Positions 9,766 to 19,046 of a stretch of DNA of 64,000 nt are shown one piece after another. Numbering within the stretch: the stretch's first letter is position 1; the number at the start of each line of letters is the position of its first letter. A model generated the notes under the pieces. It worked only from the letters and a program-made list of their open reading frames with translations, was not told the origin of the DNA and did no database searches. Source of the DNA: Micrococcales bacterium (GTDB lineage Bacteria; Actinomycetota; Actinomycetes; S36-B12; UBA10799); the NCBI GenBank assembly GCA_016719135.1, contig JADKAV010000026.1:1-64000 (forward strand), given 5' to 3'. A program made the translations under genes and the position numbers.

Positions 9766-12700
9766 ATGTCAAAAATCGGAATGGTTGCGACAGGCACCCT
9801 GGCGGGCCTGATCGCTTTCGTTGTCGCCTCAGTATTGTTCCTCGGACAGGTCGTCGGCCCCTTCTACTTGAATGCCGTGACCGTCATGGTCGGGGTGTTC
9901 GTCCTCACCATGGGGTGGATGGTCGCTACCTACTCGGCGCGGAACCTGCGCGGCCAGCACCGACAGGGTCGTTACGCAGCACTGCTGGCCCTCGCGATCG
10001 GGTCCCTGTGGCTGGCGGTCACCGCCGATCCGGTGGCTCTCACGGCTCTCGGCTGGACCGTCAGCGGACTGGCCGTCGCCGGACTCGTCGCTCACGCCGA
10101 CACGCTCAGCGCGCGCAGCGCGGCTCGTCGGGTGGCCGTGCGACTGCTGGTCGGTGACGTCGCCGTATGGGCTGCGGTCGCTCTCATGTACGCGCAGGGC
10201 GTGTCCGACCGCAGCGAACTCAGTGGTGCCGGTTGGATCGTGCCCGCTCTGCTGGCCGTGGGCGGGCTGATCCGTTCAGCGCTCGTGCCCGCATGGCGCT
10301 GGTTGCCGCTGACTGCCGAGGCGCCGTCGCCGGTCTCTGCACTGCTTCACGCGGGTGTCGTCAACGGGATCGGGCTGCTCGCGGTGCTGTGGTGGCCACT
10401 GTTCGAGGCCGCGCCAGGTGTTTTGCTGGCGCTGCTGGTGGTCGGTGGGATCACCGCCGTCCTGGGCACCGCCGCCATGCGGGTCCGCCCCGATGTCAAG
10501 GGCAAGCTGGCCAGTTCCACCAGTGCCCAGATGGGCTACATGACCGTCCAACTCGGGCTGGGGCTGCCCGCGTTCGCGCTGCTCCACCTCATCGGACATG
10601 GCTTCTACAAGGCGTGGCTGTTCCTGCGCGCCGGCGGTGCTTCGCGTCGTCCCTCTGCGCCCTTGCTGACCGGCATCCGGCCTGCCGGGGTGCTCGGGCT
10701 CGCCCTGACGGCTGTCGCCTTCACCGCTCTTGGGGTCCTGACGTGGGCGTCGGCTCCGGTCGTGGACCTGGTTCCGCTGGCCGTGGCAACCGTCACCGCG
10801 ACATTCGCGCTCGCCGCGCTGGTCTGGCCGGATCGGGCGACTGCTGCGTGGTCCACGGTCAGGGCTCGCAGTTGGTCGGGCATCGCGGTCCTCGCGAGCC
10901 TGTTCGTCTATGTGGTGACCCTCGGGGTGTGGTCGCAACTGTTCGAGTTGCCCGGAGTCTGGAGCGGTACAAATGCGGCCGTCCTGACGGTTGTGGTGAT
11001 CGCAGTGGGCGCACTCGGGATGGTTGCGGTGGCCAAGGGCTGGCTGCGCAAGATCGTCGAACCGCTGGTGGTCGACACAGCGGTGCGTGTGCGCGGATCG
11101 GTGACCCCGGTGACCGATGTGGGATCCCCGGACGTGACGGTGGCGGTGGACGCGGCCACTCGGACGGTCGGGGCCATGTGGCCGATCCATTCCGCAGTGG
11201 CGGTGAACCCGCTGTCGGGTCTGCAGGACCTCTCGTTCGACGATGCCGCCGAAATCGCGGGACGCACGTGGCAGGCACGCTCGCACTTGACCGATGCCCA
11301 GTACGCCCACGCCCTGTCCGAAGGTCGATTCACCCTCGCGGACCTGGTGGCGGCCGCCGGCGGCTTGGACCTGCCGGCTGAGATCGTGGCGGACTACCTG
11401 TGCAGAAGGGCGGACTGGCGCCCCACCGGGTCGTCGCTGTTCAGCGCCGAACAGCTGCTCGATGAACTGACCGATGACGAACTGGCCCTAGCCATGCCCC
11501 GCAGCGGCGCAGCACCGCACACCCTCGGCGAACAGGCCGGTATCGCGGACAAGGTGTCAGGTCTGGCCAACGCGTGGACGTCGCTGGCAAATGCCGATCT
11601 GCCCGGGGCCGGTCACCTGTGGGCGAGCTTCCGCAGCCGAGTGCAGGATCTCGGTCTGCGCGGGTTGAGCAATGCGGTCCGCGCGCTGCCCGACGAGCCC
11701 ACTGCGGCGGTCTCCGCCCTGCTGCACACGGTGGTGCCGCCTGCGCAACAGGTCGGCTACCTGTCGCGCCTGCTGGCACGGGATCCGGGCTGGGCTGCGC
11801 ACCTCAAGCAGCGCGATCCACGTTTGCTGGCGGATCTGCTGGCGATCCGTGCGACCTTCGATGTCTTCGCATCCGCCGCTGCTGGTGCCCACGTCTGGGC
11901 GCCTGCTGCGCGAGTCTCGGACCGGGATGCGGCGATCGCCGAGGTGGCCCCGATCGTCGACCTGTTGTACCCCGCCGACGCCCGGCAGGCGGTCGCTCTC
12001 GCGCGGATCCTGTCCGAGTCGGCTCGGTTGACGATCTGGCAACGAGCATGGGAGCAGCGCTACCGCAATCGCCTGATTGATCGGGTCTCCGTTCGCGCCG
12101 CCCAGCCCGTGGCCCACACGACGCCGGACGCGCAGGTGATCATGTGCATCGATGTGCGCTCGGAGCGTTTCCGTCGCCACCTTGAGGCGCTCGGCCCCTA
12201 TGAGACCCACGGTTTCGCCGGCTTCTTCGGCGTCGCAATCCGGCACGAGGCGGCCAGTGGCGCAACCAGCGACCAATGCCCGGTGCTGCTCAAGCCGTCA
12301 TTTCTGATCACTGAGAACGACCAGGTCCCGGTGGGTCGCGACGGTGCTGCACAAGCCATCCGTGGTGGTCTGGTGACCTCCACCGCCCGCCCGGCCAGTG
12401 CGTTCGCGGTCGCCGAGGGACTGGGTGTGCTGGCCGGCCTGGACGCACTCGTGCAGACCGCTGTACCTCGTACCTGGGGTCGTTGGCGTGACCGTCTTCA
12501 GCCAAGCCGTCGCGGAGAGTTGCACATCGGCCAGCGGCAGATCGCAGGTGTCGATGACGACCTGCAGTGGGGGATGAGCGTGGAACAGCGGACCACGGCG
12601 GCAGCGGGAATGCTGCGCGCCCTGGGCATCGTCGACTCGTTCGCGCCGGTCATCCTGATCACCGGCCACGCGGCAAAGGTGGAGAACAATGCCTTCGCCG

Positions 12701-13644
12701 CTGCCTACGACTGCGGGGCCTGCGGCGGCAACGGCGGGCACGTCAACGCACGCGTCATGGCTGCGGTCGTCAACGACCCCCGGGTTCGCCGTCAACTCGC
12801 CGAGGTCCACGGCATCACCGTCCCGGACTCCACGGCGGCGGTTCCCGCGTGGCACAACACCACCACCGACGCCGTCACGATCGACGCGGCGGACGTGCCG
12901 GCCTCCCATCGCGCGAAGGTGGCCGAACTTCAGGCTCACCTGACGGCCGCACAGACAGGCTGCCTGCGCGAGCGCATGGCCGAGTTGCCGGGCGTGAGCG
13001 GTACCGACGCGGTAGCAGCCGACCGGCGTTCCGCCGACTGGGCCGAACCGCAGCCGGAGTGGGGACTGGCCGGGAACGCCGCTTTTGTCATCGGACCGCG
13101 GTCCATGACCAAAGGCCTCAACCTGCGCGGACGTGTCTTCCTTCACTCCTACGAACCCGGTCTCGACGTCGACGGGTCGACGCTGGAACTGCTGCTGACC
13201 GCGCCCATGGTCGTGACGCAGTGGATCAACAACCAGTACTACTTCGCGACCGTCGACCCGCAGCGCTTCGGGGCCGGCGACAAGACCACCCACAACGTGG
13301 TCGGTGACTTCGGCGTGTTCAGTGGGGCCGGCGGGGACCTGCGGGTTGGACTTCCCTGGCAGGGCGTCTACCGCAGCCAACCGGGCGAAGCGGCGACGCT
13401 GATGCACGAACCGCTGAGGCTGCAGGTGGTGGTCTACGCCGATCCGGACGACATCGTGGGAGTCCTCGACGCCCATCCTGAGGTCGCGGCGCTGGTTGCC
13501 AACGAGTGGATTGCGCTGGCCGCCATCGACCCGGCCACCGGCAACGCATTCGCGCTGGGGACTGACATGCAGTGGCGCGACTGGCTGGGCGAGACCGCCG
13601 ACGAGATCACTGCCATCGATGGCGTCATGAGCAGAGAGGGCTGA
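9766..13644 (+). CDS. DabB-DabA fusion: energy-coupled inorganic carbon (bicarbonate) transporter in one chain
   Basis: A 1292-residue polypeptide joining two proteins that are usually separate. Residues 1 to about 445 are DabB-like, a NuoL/MrpA-type proton-translocating membrane subunit with many helices, SALLHAGVVNG and the lysine-containing KLASSTSAQMGYM. Residues about 465-1292 are DabA (DUF2309/UPF0753), a beta-carbonic-anhydrase-like subunit. The zinc and catalytic residues known from DabA are all present at the expected spacing: Cys794 and Asp796 in MCIDVRSE, His968 in TGHAAK, and Cys983 in YDCGACGGNGGH. DAB complexes hydrate CO2 vectorially and trap bicarbonate in the cell using the proton gradient. 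The ORF is open throughout, so the fusion is not an artefact of a missing stop. inhA begins six bases after its stop codon begins to be cleared (13650). Confidence 0.9.
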   Translation: MSKIGMVATGTLAGLIAFVVASVLFLGQVVGPFYLNAVTVMVGVFVLTMGWMVATYSARNLRGQHRQGRYAALLALAIGSLWLAVTADPVALTALGWTVSGLAVAGLVAHADTLSARSAARRVAVRLLVGDVAVWAAVALMYAQGVSDRSELSGAGWIVPALLAVGGLIRSALVPAWRWLPLTAEAPSPVSALLHAGVVNGIGLLAVLWWPLFEAAPGVLLALLVVGGITAVLGTAAMRVRPDVKGKLASSTSAQMGYMTVQLGLGLPAFALLHLIGHGFYKAWLFLRAGGASRRPSAPLLTGIRPAGVLGLALTAVAFTALGVLTWASAPVVDLVPLAVATVTATFALAALVWPDRATAAWSTVRARSWSGIAVLASLFVYVVTLGVWSQLFELPGVWSGTNAAVLTVVVIAVGALGMVAVAKGWLRKIVEPLVVDTAVRVRGSVTPVTDVGSPDVTVAVDAATRTVGAMWPIHSAVAVNPLSGLQDLSFDDAAEIAGRTWQARSHLTDAQYAHALSEGRFTLADLVAAAGGLDLPAEIVADYLCRRADWRPTGSSLFSAEQLLDELTDDELALAMPRSGAAPHTLGEQAGIADKVSGLANAWTSLANADLPGAGHLWASFRSRVQDLGLRGLSNAVRALPDEPTAAVSALLHTVVPPAQQVGYLSRLLARDPGWAAHLKQRDPRLLADLLAIRATFDVFASAAAGAHVWAPAARVSDRDAAIAEVAPIVDLLYPADARQAVALARILSESARLTIWQRAWEQRYRNRLIDRVSVRAAQPVAHTTPDAQVIMCIDVRSERFRRHLEALGPYETHGFAGFFGVAIRHEAASGATSDQCPVLLKPSFLITENDQVPVGRDGAAQAIRGGLVTSTARPASAFAVAEGLGVLAGLDALVQTAVPRTWGRWRDRLQPSRRGELHIGQRQIAGVDDDLQWGMSVEQRTTAAAGMLRALGIVDSFAPVILITGHAAKVENNAFAAAYDCGACGGNGGHVNARVMAAVVNDPRVRRQLAEVHGITVPDSTAAVPAWHNTTTDAVTIDAADVPASHRAKVAELQAHLTAAQTGCLRERMAELPGVSGTDAVAADRRSADWAEPQPEWGLAGNAAFVIGPRSMTKGLNLRGRVFLHSYEPGLDVDGSTLELLLTAPMVVTQWINNQYYFATVDPQRFGAGDKTTHNVVGDFGVFSGAGGDLRVGLPWQGVYRSQPGEAATLMHEPLRLQVVVYADPDDIVGVLDAHPEVAALVANEWIALAAIDPATGNAFALGTDMQWRDWLGETADEITAIDGVMSREG

Positions 13645-13649
13645 CGACG

Positions 13650-14462
13650 ATGCTGACTGGAAAGAGACTGTTGATCACTGGAGTCGTCACGACCGACTCC
13701 ATCGCCTGGGCGGTGGCCGAACGCGCGCAGCTGCACAACGCGGAGGTGATCCTGACAACCTTCGACCGGGTGCGCGAACTCACCGAGACGGCGGCTGCGG
13801 CGCTGCCTCGGATGCCCGAGATCTTGACGCTGGACGCCAGTCGCAGCGGCGATTTCTCGCAGTTGGCTGATGCTCTCGGGGACAGGCGGCTGGACGGGGC
13901 GTTGCACGCCATCGCCTTCGCGCCGCGTGCTGCGCTGGCCGGCGATTTCCTGTCCGCGGACGACGACGCGATCGAACTGGCATTCCGCACATCCACCACC
14001 TCGTACGCCCGGCTGGCCGGTGTCGTGCAGCAGTGCGCTGGTCCGGAGGGCGCCTCATTGGTCGGCCTGGACTTCGACGCCGATGGCCGCGCCTGGCCGG
14101 TCTACAACTGGATGGGGGTGTGCAAGGTCGCTTTGCAGGCGACGATGCGCTACGTGGCCCGGGATCTCGGGCCTTCGGGGGTGCGGGCGAACCTGGTCGC
14201 AGCAGGACCGCTGCACACCCGCGCTGCTGGGGGAATCCCCGACTTCCAAAGCCTGCTGGATGCCTATGAGGCCGCGCCGTTGGGCTGGGACGCCACGGAC
14301 CCGGGCCCCGTGGCCGATGCGGTCTGTTTCCTCCTGTCGGATATGGGCCGGGCAATCTCTGGCGAGGTGTTGCATGTCGACGGCGGCTATCACTCACTGG
14401 CGGCCCCCGGAGTCCATGCTGGGGCGGGCCGGAACGCGGAGGTTGCGGCTGGTCAGAGCTGA
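13650..14462 (+). CDS. inhA: enoyl-[acyl-carrier-protein] reductase (NADH), InhA/FabI type
   Basis: A 270-residue short-chain-dehydrogenase-fold enzyme that reduces the trans-2 double bond of enoyl-ACP in the last step of each fatty-acid elongation round. The N-terminus GKRLLITGVVTTDSIAWAVA is the typical FabI/InhA nucleotide-binding start (with S/T-x-x-S-I-A). The catalytic pair is in YNWMGVCK: Tyr152 and Lys159, equivalent to Tyr158/Lys165 of InhA. The length is nearly that of mycobacterial InhA (269). It begins five bases after the DabBA stop, so the two are probably cotranscribed. fabG and hemH, the usual mycobacterial neighbours, are absent here. InhA is preferred to generic FabI because of the YNWM motif. 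Confidence 0.9.
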   Translation: MLTGKRLLITGVVTTDSIAWAVAERAQLHNAEVILTTFDRVRELTETAAAALPRMPEILTLDASRSGDFSQLADALGDRRLDGALHAIAFAPRAALAGDFLSADDDAIELAFRTSTTSYARLAGVVQQCAGPEGASLVGLDFDADGRAWPVYNWMGVCKVALQATMRYVARDLGPSGVRANLVAAGPLHTRAAGGIPDFQSLLDAYEAAPLGWDATDPGPVADAVCFLLSDMGRAISGEVLHVDGGYHSLAAPGVHAGAGRNAEVAAGQS

Positions 14463-14512
14463 CCGGCAGCACCCATCCGGCGCTGGCGTCCGGCACGTGC
14501 CAGCATGGTCAG

Positions 14513-15322
14513 GTGATTGAACAATCCACCGGATGGACCCCGCGCCGCATCGACCTTTCGAGTGTCCCGAATCTGCGGGAAGTGGGAGGCGCGCCGGCGG
14601 GACAGGGATCTGTGGTGCGCAGCAACGTCCTGTTCCGCTCGACGCAACTGGCGAATCTGGATGACGACGATCTGCCGGCCGTGGAGGCGCTGAATCTGGC
14701 GATGGTGTTCGATCTGCGCACAGCCGGGGAAGTGGAGCGGGCACCCGACGTCAGGGTCACCGACACGTATGTCTGGCTCGACGTCCTACGGGACTTCGCG
14801 ATGGCTACCGCAGTGGGGGTCGAGGATGTTTTCGCCGATCCGCGGGCGTTTGAAACCATGCTGCAGGACGGGACTGCGACCTCGTTGATGCACGGGGCCT
14901 ATCTGGCGATGGTCGAGCTTCCCAGCGCTCAGCAGTCGTACGGGCGCTGGCTGTCCGACCTCGCTGCGGGGGACGGACCGGTACTTGTGCACTGCACCAA
15001 TGGCAAGGACCGCACCGGATGGGCGGTCGCCCTGGTGCTGCTGGCAGTGGGCGTGGACGTCGACGACGTCATGACCGACTACTTGACCACCAACGAACAA
15101 CTGTTGCCGGTGATGGAGGGGCTGTTCGCCTCTGTGCGTGAGCAGGGCATTGATCCCTCGCTGTTGTTGCCGGTGATGGGGGTCCACGAGGACTACCTCG
15201 CCACGGCCCTTGAACGGGTGGAGGGCTTCGGTGGCCTGGACGCCTATCTCGATCTGCTGGGCATCGGTGATACCCAGCGCAGCCAACTCATCGCGCGGCT
15301 CACCGTACCCGCCGCTGGCTGA
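14513..15322 (+). CDS. tyrosine/dual-specificity protein phosphatase (PtpB-like)
   Basis: A 269-residue Y_phosphatase3-family protein. It opens with the family's NLREVGG element, followed by LFRSTQLANL, and has the active-site signature HCTNGKDRTG, giving Cys161 and Arg167 in a CX5R loop. KDR within the loop is typical of the PtpB/lipid-phosphatase branch, which acts on phospho-Tyr, phospho-Ser/Thr and phosphoinositides. No signal peptide is seen, so it is probably cytosolic, although M. tuberculosis PtpB is secreted without one. GTG 14513 is the start; CAGCAT six bases before it is an imperfect leaderless -10. It converges on a small minus-strand gene. Confidence 0.85.
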   Translation: MIEQSTGWTPRRIDLSSVPNLREVGGAPAGQGSVVRSNVLFRSTQLANLDDDDLPAVEALNLAMVFDLRTAGEVERAPDVRVTDTYVWLDVLRDFAMATAVGVEDVFADPRAFETMLQDGTATSLMHGAYLAMVELPSAQQSYGRWLSDLAAGDGPVLVHCTNGKDRTGWAVALVLLAVGVDVDDVMTDYLTTNEQLLPVMEGLFASVREQGIDPSLLLPVMGVHEDYLATALERVEGFGGLDAYLDLLGIGDTQRSQLIARLTVPAAG

Positions 15323-15341
15323 TTCCGCCCGCGACCAGCCC

Positions 15342-15551
15342 TCAGGCCGATCGGCGCGTCTGCTGCTCGGCCCATAGGACCTGGAGCTGATCGGCGACCC
15401 AGTCATGGCAGGCGATCTCCGAGTCGGCTAACAACAATGCCGTCTCCACGCGGGCGCGTTCCACGTCGCCCCCGCGCAGCAACCGCTGGATGACCCACAG
15501 TCGCCCGTCGAACTCCTCGGCCTGCTGGCAATTCACATCGTTGGTGCTCAT
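15342..15551 (-). CDS. conserved-looking small protein, unknown function
   Basis: A 69-residue soluble, acidic, probably helical protein with Leu/Glu/Arg-rich segments (RLWVIQRLLRGGDVERARVE) and two Cys. No family is recognised. ATG 15551 has no clear Shine-Dalgarno, but CATGCT six bases upstream resembles the leaderless -10 seen elsewhere in this window. It lies between the converging phosphatase gene and ackA, and shares ackA's strand. It is supported by composition and by filling the only open space here. Confidence 0.5.
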   Translation of the reverse strand: MSTNDVNCQQAEEFDGRLWVIQRLLRGGDVERARVETALLLADSEIACHDWVADQLQVLWAEQQTRRSA

Positions 15552-15695
15552 GACTCGAGCATGAACCCAGGGTGTGACAAATTCCGGACGCCACGCCGTC
15601 GCCGCGTCTCGGTGCCGCGGGTCTCACCGGCCTCGGATTGCACGGACTCCCCGGCTCCACCGGGTGCAGGACAGTACTGGCGCCGAGCCAGACGT

Positions 15696-16883
15696 TCAGC
15701 CGACGGCCTCGAGGCTCTGGGTGGCGATCTCCAGTTCTTCGTTCGTCGGCACGACCAGAACCCGCACCCGGGAGGCGGCGGTGGCGATGTCCGCGACGTC
15801 CGAGGGTCCCCGCGCGGCCTCATTGCTGGAGGCCTCGATCTCGATACCCAGCGACTCGAGTCCGGCGCACACCCGGGCGCGAACCACAGGATCGTTCTCG
15901 CCCACGCCGGCGGTGAACACGATCGCGTCCAACGTGCCCAACTCGACCAGATATGCCCCGAGGTAGTGCCGGATCGAGTGGACGTAGACGTCCAGGGCCG
16001 AAGCCGCCGAACGATCCCCCCGGGCGCTCGCGGCGTGAACCTCACGCAGGTCGTTGTGGCCGCACATACCCTTCAGCCCCGACCGCCGGTTCAGGAGGGT
16101 ATCGAGGTCACCGAGGTCCAACCCCATGTTCAACAGATGGATCAGGGCCCCCGGGTCGATGTCACCAGAGCGGGTGCCCATGACCAGCCCGGCCAGCGGT
16201 GTCAGGCCCATCGAGGTGTCGATGCTCACCCCGCCGCGCACCGCGCAGGCAGAGGCGCCGTTGCCCAGGTGCAAGGTGATCGTGTTGGTCTGTGCCACGG
16301 GGCGACCGAGGAAGGCTGCGGCCGCGCGACTGACGTACGCATGCGACGTGCCGTGGAAGCCGTAGCGGCGGATGCGGTGGGCGTCGGCGGTGGCGCGGTC
16401 GATCGCGTACCGGAACGACGACTCGGGCATCGTCTGGTGGAAAGCGGTGTCGAAGACTGCCACATGCGCGACATCGGGATAGGCCTGCATGGCGACTTCG
16501 ATGCCCAGCAGATTGGCCGGGTTGTGCAGTGGAGCCAGCGGGATGCAGTCCCGGATGGCGTCGAGAACGGCGTCGTCGATCACCGCTGGTTGCGCGAAAC
16601 GGTCACCGCCGTGCACGACCCGGTGACCCACCGCGGTCAAGGCGCCGGCGCGAACGGGGATCGTCTGCTCGAAGGCCTCGGCCATCGCTGTGAGCCCCTC
16701 CCGATGATCGGACATCGGCCGCTCGATCCGCAGTTGGCGACCCTGCGCCTCGTGGGTGAGGGTCGACATCGGTTCCCCGATACGTTCGATCAACCCGGCG
16801 GCCCGCGTCTGCGGCCCCGCCATGTCGATCAACTCGTACTTGATGCTCGATGACCCGGAGTTGAGCACGAGGATCTGGGTCAT
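15696..16883 (-). CDS. ackA: acetate kinase
   Basis: A 395-residue ASKHA-fold kinase that interconverts acetyl phosphate + ADP and acetate + ATP. Full set of family motifs: LNSGSSSIKYEL at the N-terminus, HRVVHGGDRF, GFHGTSHAYVS, TLHLGNGAS, MGLTPLAGLVMGTRSGDIDP, and FTAGVGEND near the end. The length is normal. The ATG overlaps the last four bases of pta (ATGA at 16880-16883), so pta-ackA form a translationally coupled operon for acetate overflow or acetate uptake. Confidence 0.97.
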   Translation of the reverse strand: MTQILVLNSGSSSIKYELIDMAGPQTRAAGLIERIGEPMSTLTHEAQGRQLRIERPMSDHREGLTAMAEAFEQTIPVRAGALTAVGHRVVHGGDRFAQPAVIDDAVLDAIRDCIPLAPLHNPANLLGIEVAMQAYPDVAHVAVFDTAFHQTMPESSFRYAIDRATADAHRIRRYGFHGTSHAYVSRAAAAFLGRPVAQTNTITLHLGNGASACAVRGGVSIDTSMGLTPLAGLVMGTRSGDIDPGALIHLLNMGLDLGDLDTLLNRRSGLKGMCGHNDLREVHAASARGDRSAASALDVYVHSIRHYLGAYLVELGTLDAIVFTAGVGENDPVVRARVCAGLESLGIEIEASSNEAARGPSDVADIATAASRVRVLVVPTNEELEIATQSLEAVG

Positions 16884-18961
16884 CGACCCTCCTGGGCCTG
16901 GATGGCGGTGATCGTGATGGTGTTCACGATGTCCTTGACCGTACAGCCGCGCGACAGGTCGTTGACCGGTTTGCGCAGCCCCTGCAATACCGGTCCGATC
17001 GCCACCGCCCCGGCTGATCTCTGTACTGCCTTGTAGGTGTTGTTGCCGGTGTTCAGGTCGGGGAAGATGAGCACGCTGGCACGGCCTGCGACCAGCGATC
17101 CGGGCAGCTTGCTGGCGGCGACCCCCGGGTCCACTGCGGCGTCGTACTGGATGGGGCCTTCCACCGGAAGATCAGGGCGGCGCTTCTTCACGATCTCGGT
17201 GGCCAGGCGGACCTTCTCGACATCACCGCCGGCCCCGGAACTGCCCGTGGAGTAGCTGAGCATCGCCACCAGCGGTTCGATGCCGAACGAGGCGGCTGTC
17301 TCCGCGGAGGAGATGGCGATGTCGGCGAGCTGCTCAGGGTTGGGCGCCGGGTTCACCGCGCAGTCACCGTAGACGAGCACCCGGTCGGCCAGGCACATGA
17401 AGAAAACGCTGGAGACCACGGAGACTCCGGGGATGGTTCGGATCAGTTGCAGCGCGGGCCGGACGGTGTCGGCGGTGGTGTGGACCGCGCCACTGACCAT
17501 GCCGTCGGCCAGGCCGGCCTTCACCAACAGCGTCCCGAAGATGGTGACGTCGGTGACCGCGTCGTGGGCGATGTCCATGCTCATGCCCTTGTGTTCACGC
17601 AGTGAACACAACAAACCCGCCATCTCGTCGCGCAATTCGGAGTGTTCCGGGTGGATGAGCGTGGCCTCGCTGATGTCCAGACCCATCGACCGTGCGCGGT
17701 CGGAGATCACCTCGGGCGAACCCAGGATGGTCAGGTCGCAGATCGATCGGCGTAGGAGTTGGTCTGCGGCACGCAGGATCCGGTCGTCGTCGCCCTCGGG
17801 AACCACGATGCGGCGCCGGTCCTGCCGCGCCGAACGCGCCAACCGGTTCTCGAACATCAGGGGAGTCGTGACCGCGGTGTCGGCGATCTCGATGCGTTCC
17901 AGTAGTGCGGAGGTGTCTATGACCGACTCGAAGACGCCCAGCGCCGCGGCGATCCGCCGGTTGTCCCCGTAGCGGATCTGGGGCGTGAGGTTCGCGATCT
18001 GGTTGGCCGTCTCGAACGTGTCGGTGGCACACAGTAGTAAAGGGGTGACTGCCGAGTCCAGCCCGCGCGCGAACGACAGGATCCGCGGATCAGGTTCGAC
18101 ACCGCCGGTCACCACCACACCGCTGATGCTCGGGATCTTGTCGCTGAAACGTGCGGTCACAGCGGCCAGCAGGATGTCCGACCGATCCCCCGGGGTGACC
18201 AGCAGCACGCCGTCCTGCAGACGGTCGAGCAGGTTCGGCAGAGTCATCGCAGCGACCCGCACGCCGGTCACCTCACGATCCAGGGAGTCGGGACCGCCCA
18301 GCAGGATGGTGGCTTGCAAGTCGTCGCAGATCTGGTGCAGTGATGGCAGTTGCAGGCTGCGCTCCTCCGGGACCACCCAGACCGGCTCGCTGAGGTCGGC
18401 CAGTGACTCCGAAATCGTCGACATATGGTGCTTCTCCACCCGATTCACCACGATGCCCAGCAAGTTCACCTCGTTGTGGCGCAGGGACTGCCGGGCGGCG
18501 TTCAACGCCCCGCGGACCTGGTCGGGCCGGTGGTGATGGGCGCTGAGCACCATGAGCACGGGCGCGGCGAGGTTCAGGGCCATCGTCACGTTGAGTTCGA
18601 ACTCGAAGGCGGCGCTGGCGCCGGTGTAGTCGGTGCCTTCGACCAGCACGACGTCGCATTCCGCGGCCAGGCTGTCGAACTTGCTCATGATCTCGGAGAT
18701 GAGGCCGTCGGCGTCGCGCAGCGATCCCACGCCACGGGTCCGCGCTGTGGTGATCCCGTAGGACTGCTCGTAACTCTGCGCCAGGTCGTAGCGGCGCCGG
18801 ATCAGTTCGATCGTGTTGTCAGCGTCCTGGCGGCTGGCTACGACCGGCCGGAAGTATCCGACCCGCGAGGAGTGGCGGCTGAAGGCCTCCATCAGACCAA
18901 GCGAGATCATGGACTTCCCACTGGCGGCTTCCATCGATGTCACATAAACGGCTTTGGCCAC
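16880..18961 (-). CDS. pta: phosphate acetyltransferase (long form with DRTGG domain)
   Basis: A 693-residue long-type Pta that converts acetyl-CoA + Pi to acetyl phosphate + CoA. Residues 1 to about 200 form a BioD-like P-loop domain (SMEAASGKSMISLGL). A DRTGG regulatory domain lies around 215-330. The catalytic PTA_PTB domain fills residues about 370-690 (SYSTGSSGAG, VEGPIQYDAAVDP, GRASVLIFPDLNTGNNTYKAVQR). The start is GTG 18961, with a leaderless -10 six bases upstream. It is the first gene of pta-ackA. Confidence 0.95.
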   Translation of the reverse strand: MAKAVYVTSMEAASGKSMISLGLMEAFSRHSSRVGYFRPVVASRQDADNTIELIRRRYDLAQSYEQSYGITTARTRGVGSLRDADGLISEIMSKFDSLAAECDVVLVEGTDYTGASAAFEFELNVTMALNLAAPVLMVLSAHHHRPDQVRGALNAARQSLRHNEVNLLGIVVNRVEKHHMSTISESLADLSEPVWVVPEERSLQLPSLHQICDDLQATILLGGPDSLDREVTGVRVAAMTLPNLLDRLQDGVLLVTPGDRSDILLAAVTARFSDKIPSISGVVVTGGVEPDPRILSFARGLDSAVTPLLLCATDTFETANQIANLTPQIRYGDNRRIAAALGVFESVIDTSALLERIEIADTAVTTPLMFENRLARSARQDRRRIVVPEGDDDRILRAADQLLRRSICDLTILGSPEVISDRARSMGLDISEATLIHPEHSELRDEMAGLLCSLREHKGMSMDIAHDAVTDVTIFGTLLVKAGLADGMVSGAVHTTADTVRPALQLIRTIPGVSVVSSVFFMCLADRVLVYGDCAVNPAPNPEQLADIAISSAETAASFGIEPLVAMLSYSTGSSGAGGDVEKVRLATEIVKKRRPDLPVEGPIQYDAAVDPGVAASKLPGSLVAGRASVLIFPDLNTGNNTYKAVQRSAGAVAIGPVLQGLRKPVNDLSRGCTVKDIVNTITITAIQAQEGR

Positions 18962-18973
18962 TCTTCGAGCCTA
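18962..18973 (-). promoter_or_regulatory. leaderless -10 element of pta
   Basis: On the minus strand TAGGCT (18973-18968) lies six bases before the GTG of pta, with no Shine-Dalgarno between them. Confidence 0.5.
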
Positions 18974-19046
18974 AGGATGTGATCGCGGGGTTGCAGGGGA
19001 GGGCGACAGTGTCAGCCATTCGGACTGCTGTGCGTTCGCGGCGTTC

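Noticed and set aside
15561..16853. 430-codon plus-strand frame opposite ackA
   Set aside because: ackA has every acetate kinase motif on the other strand.
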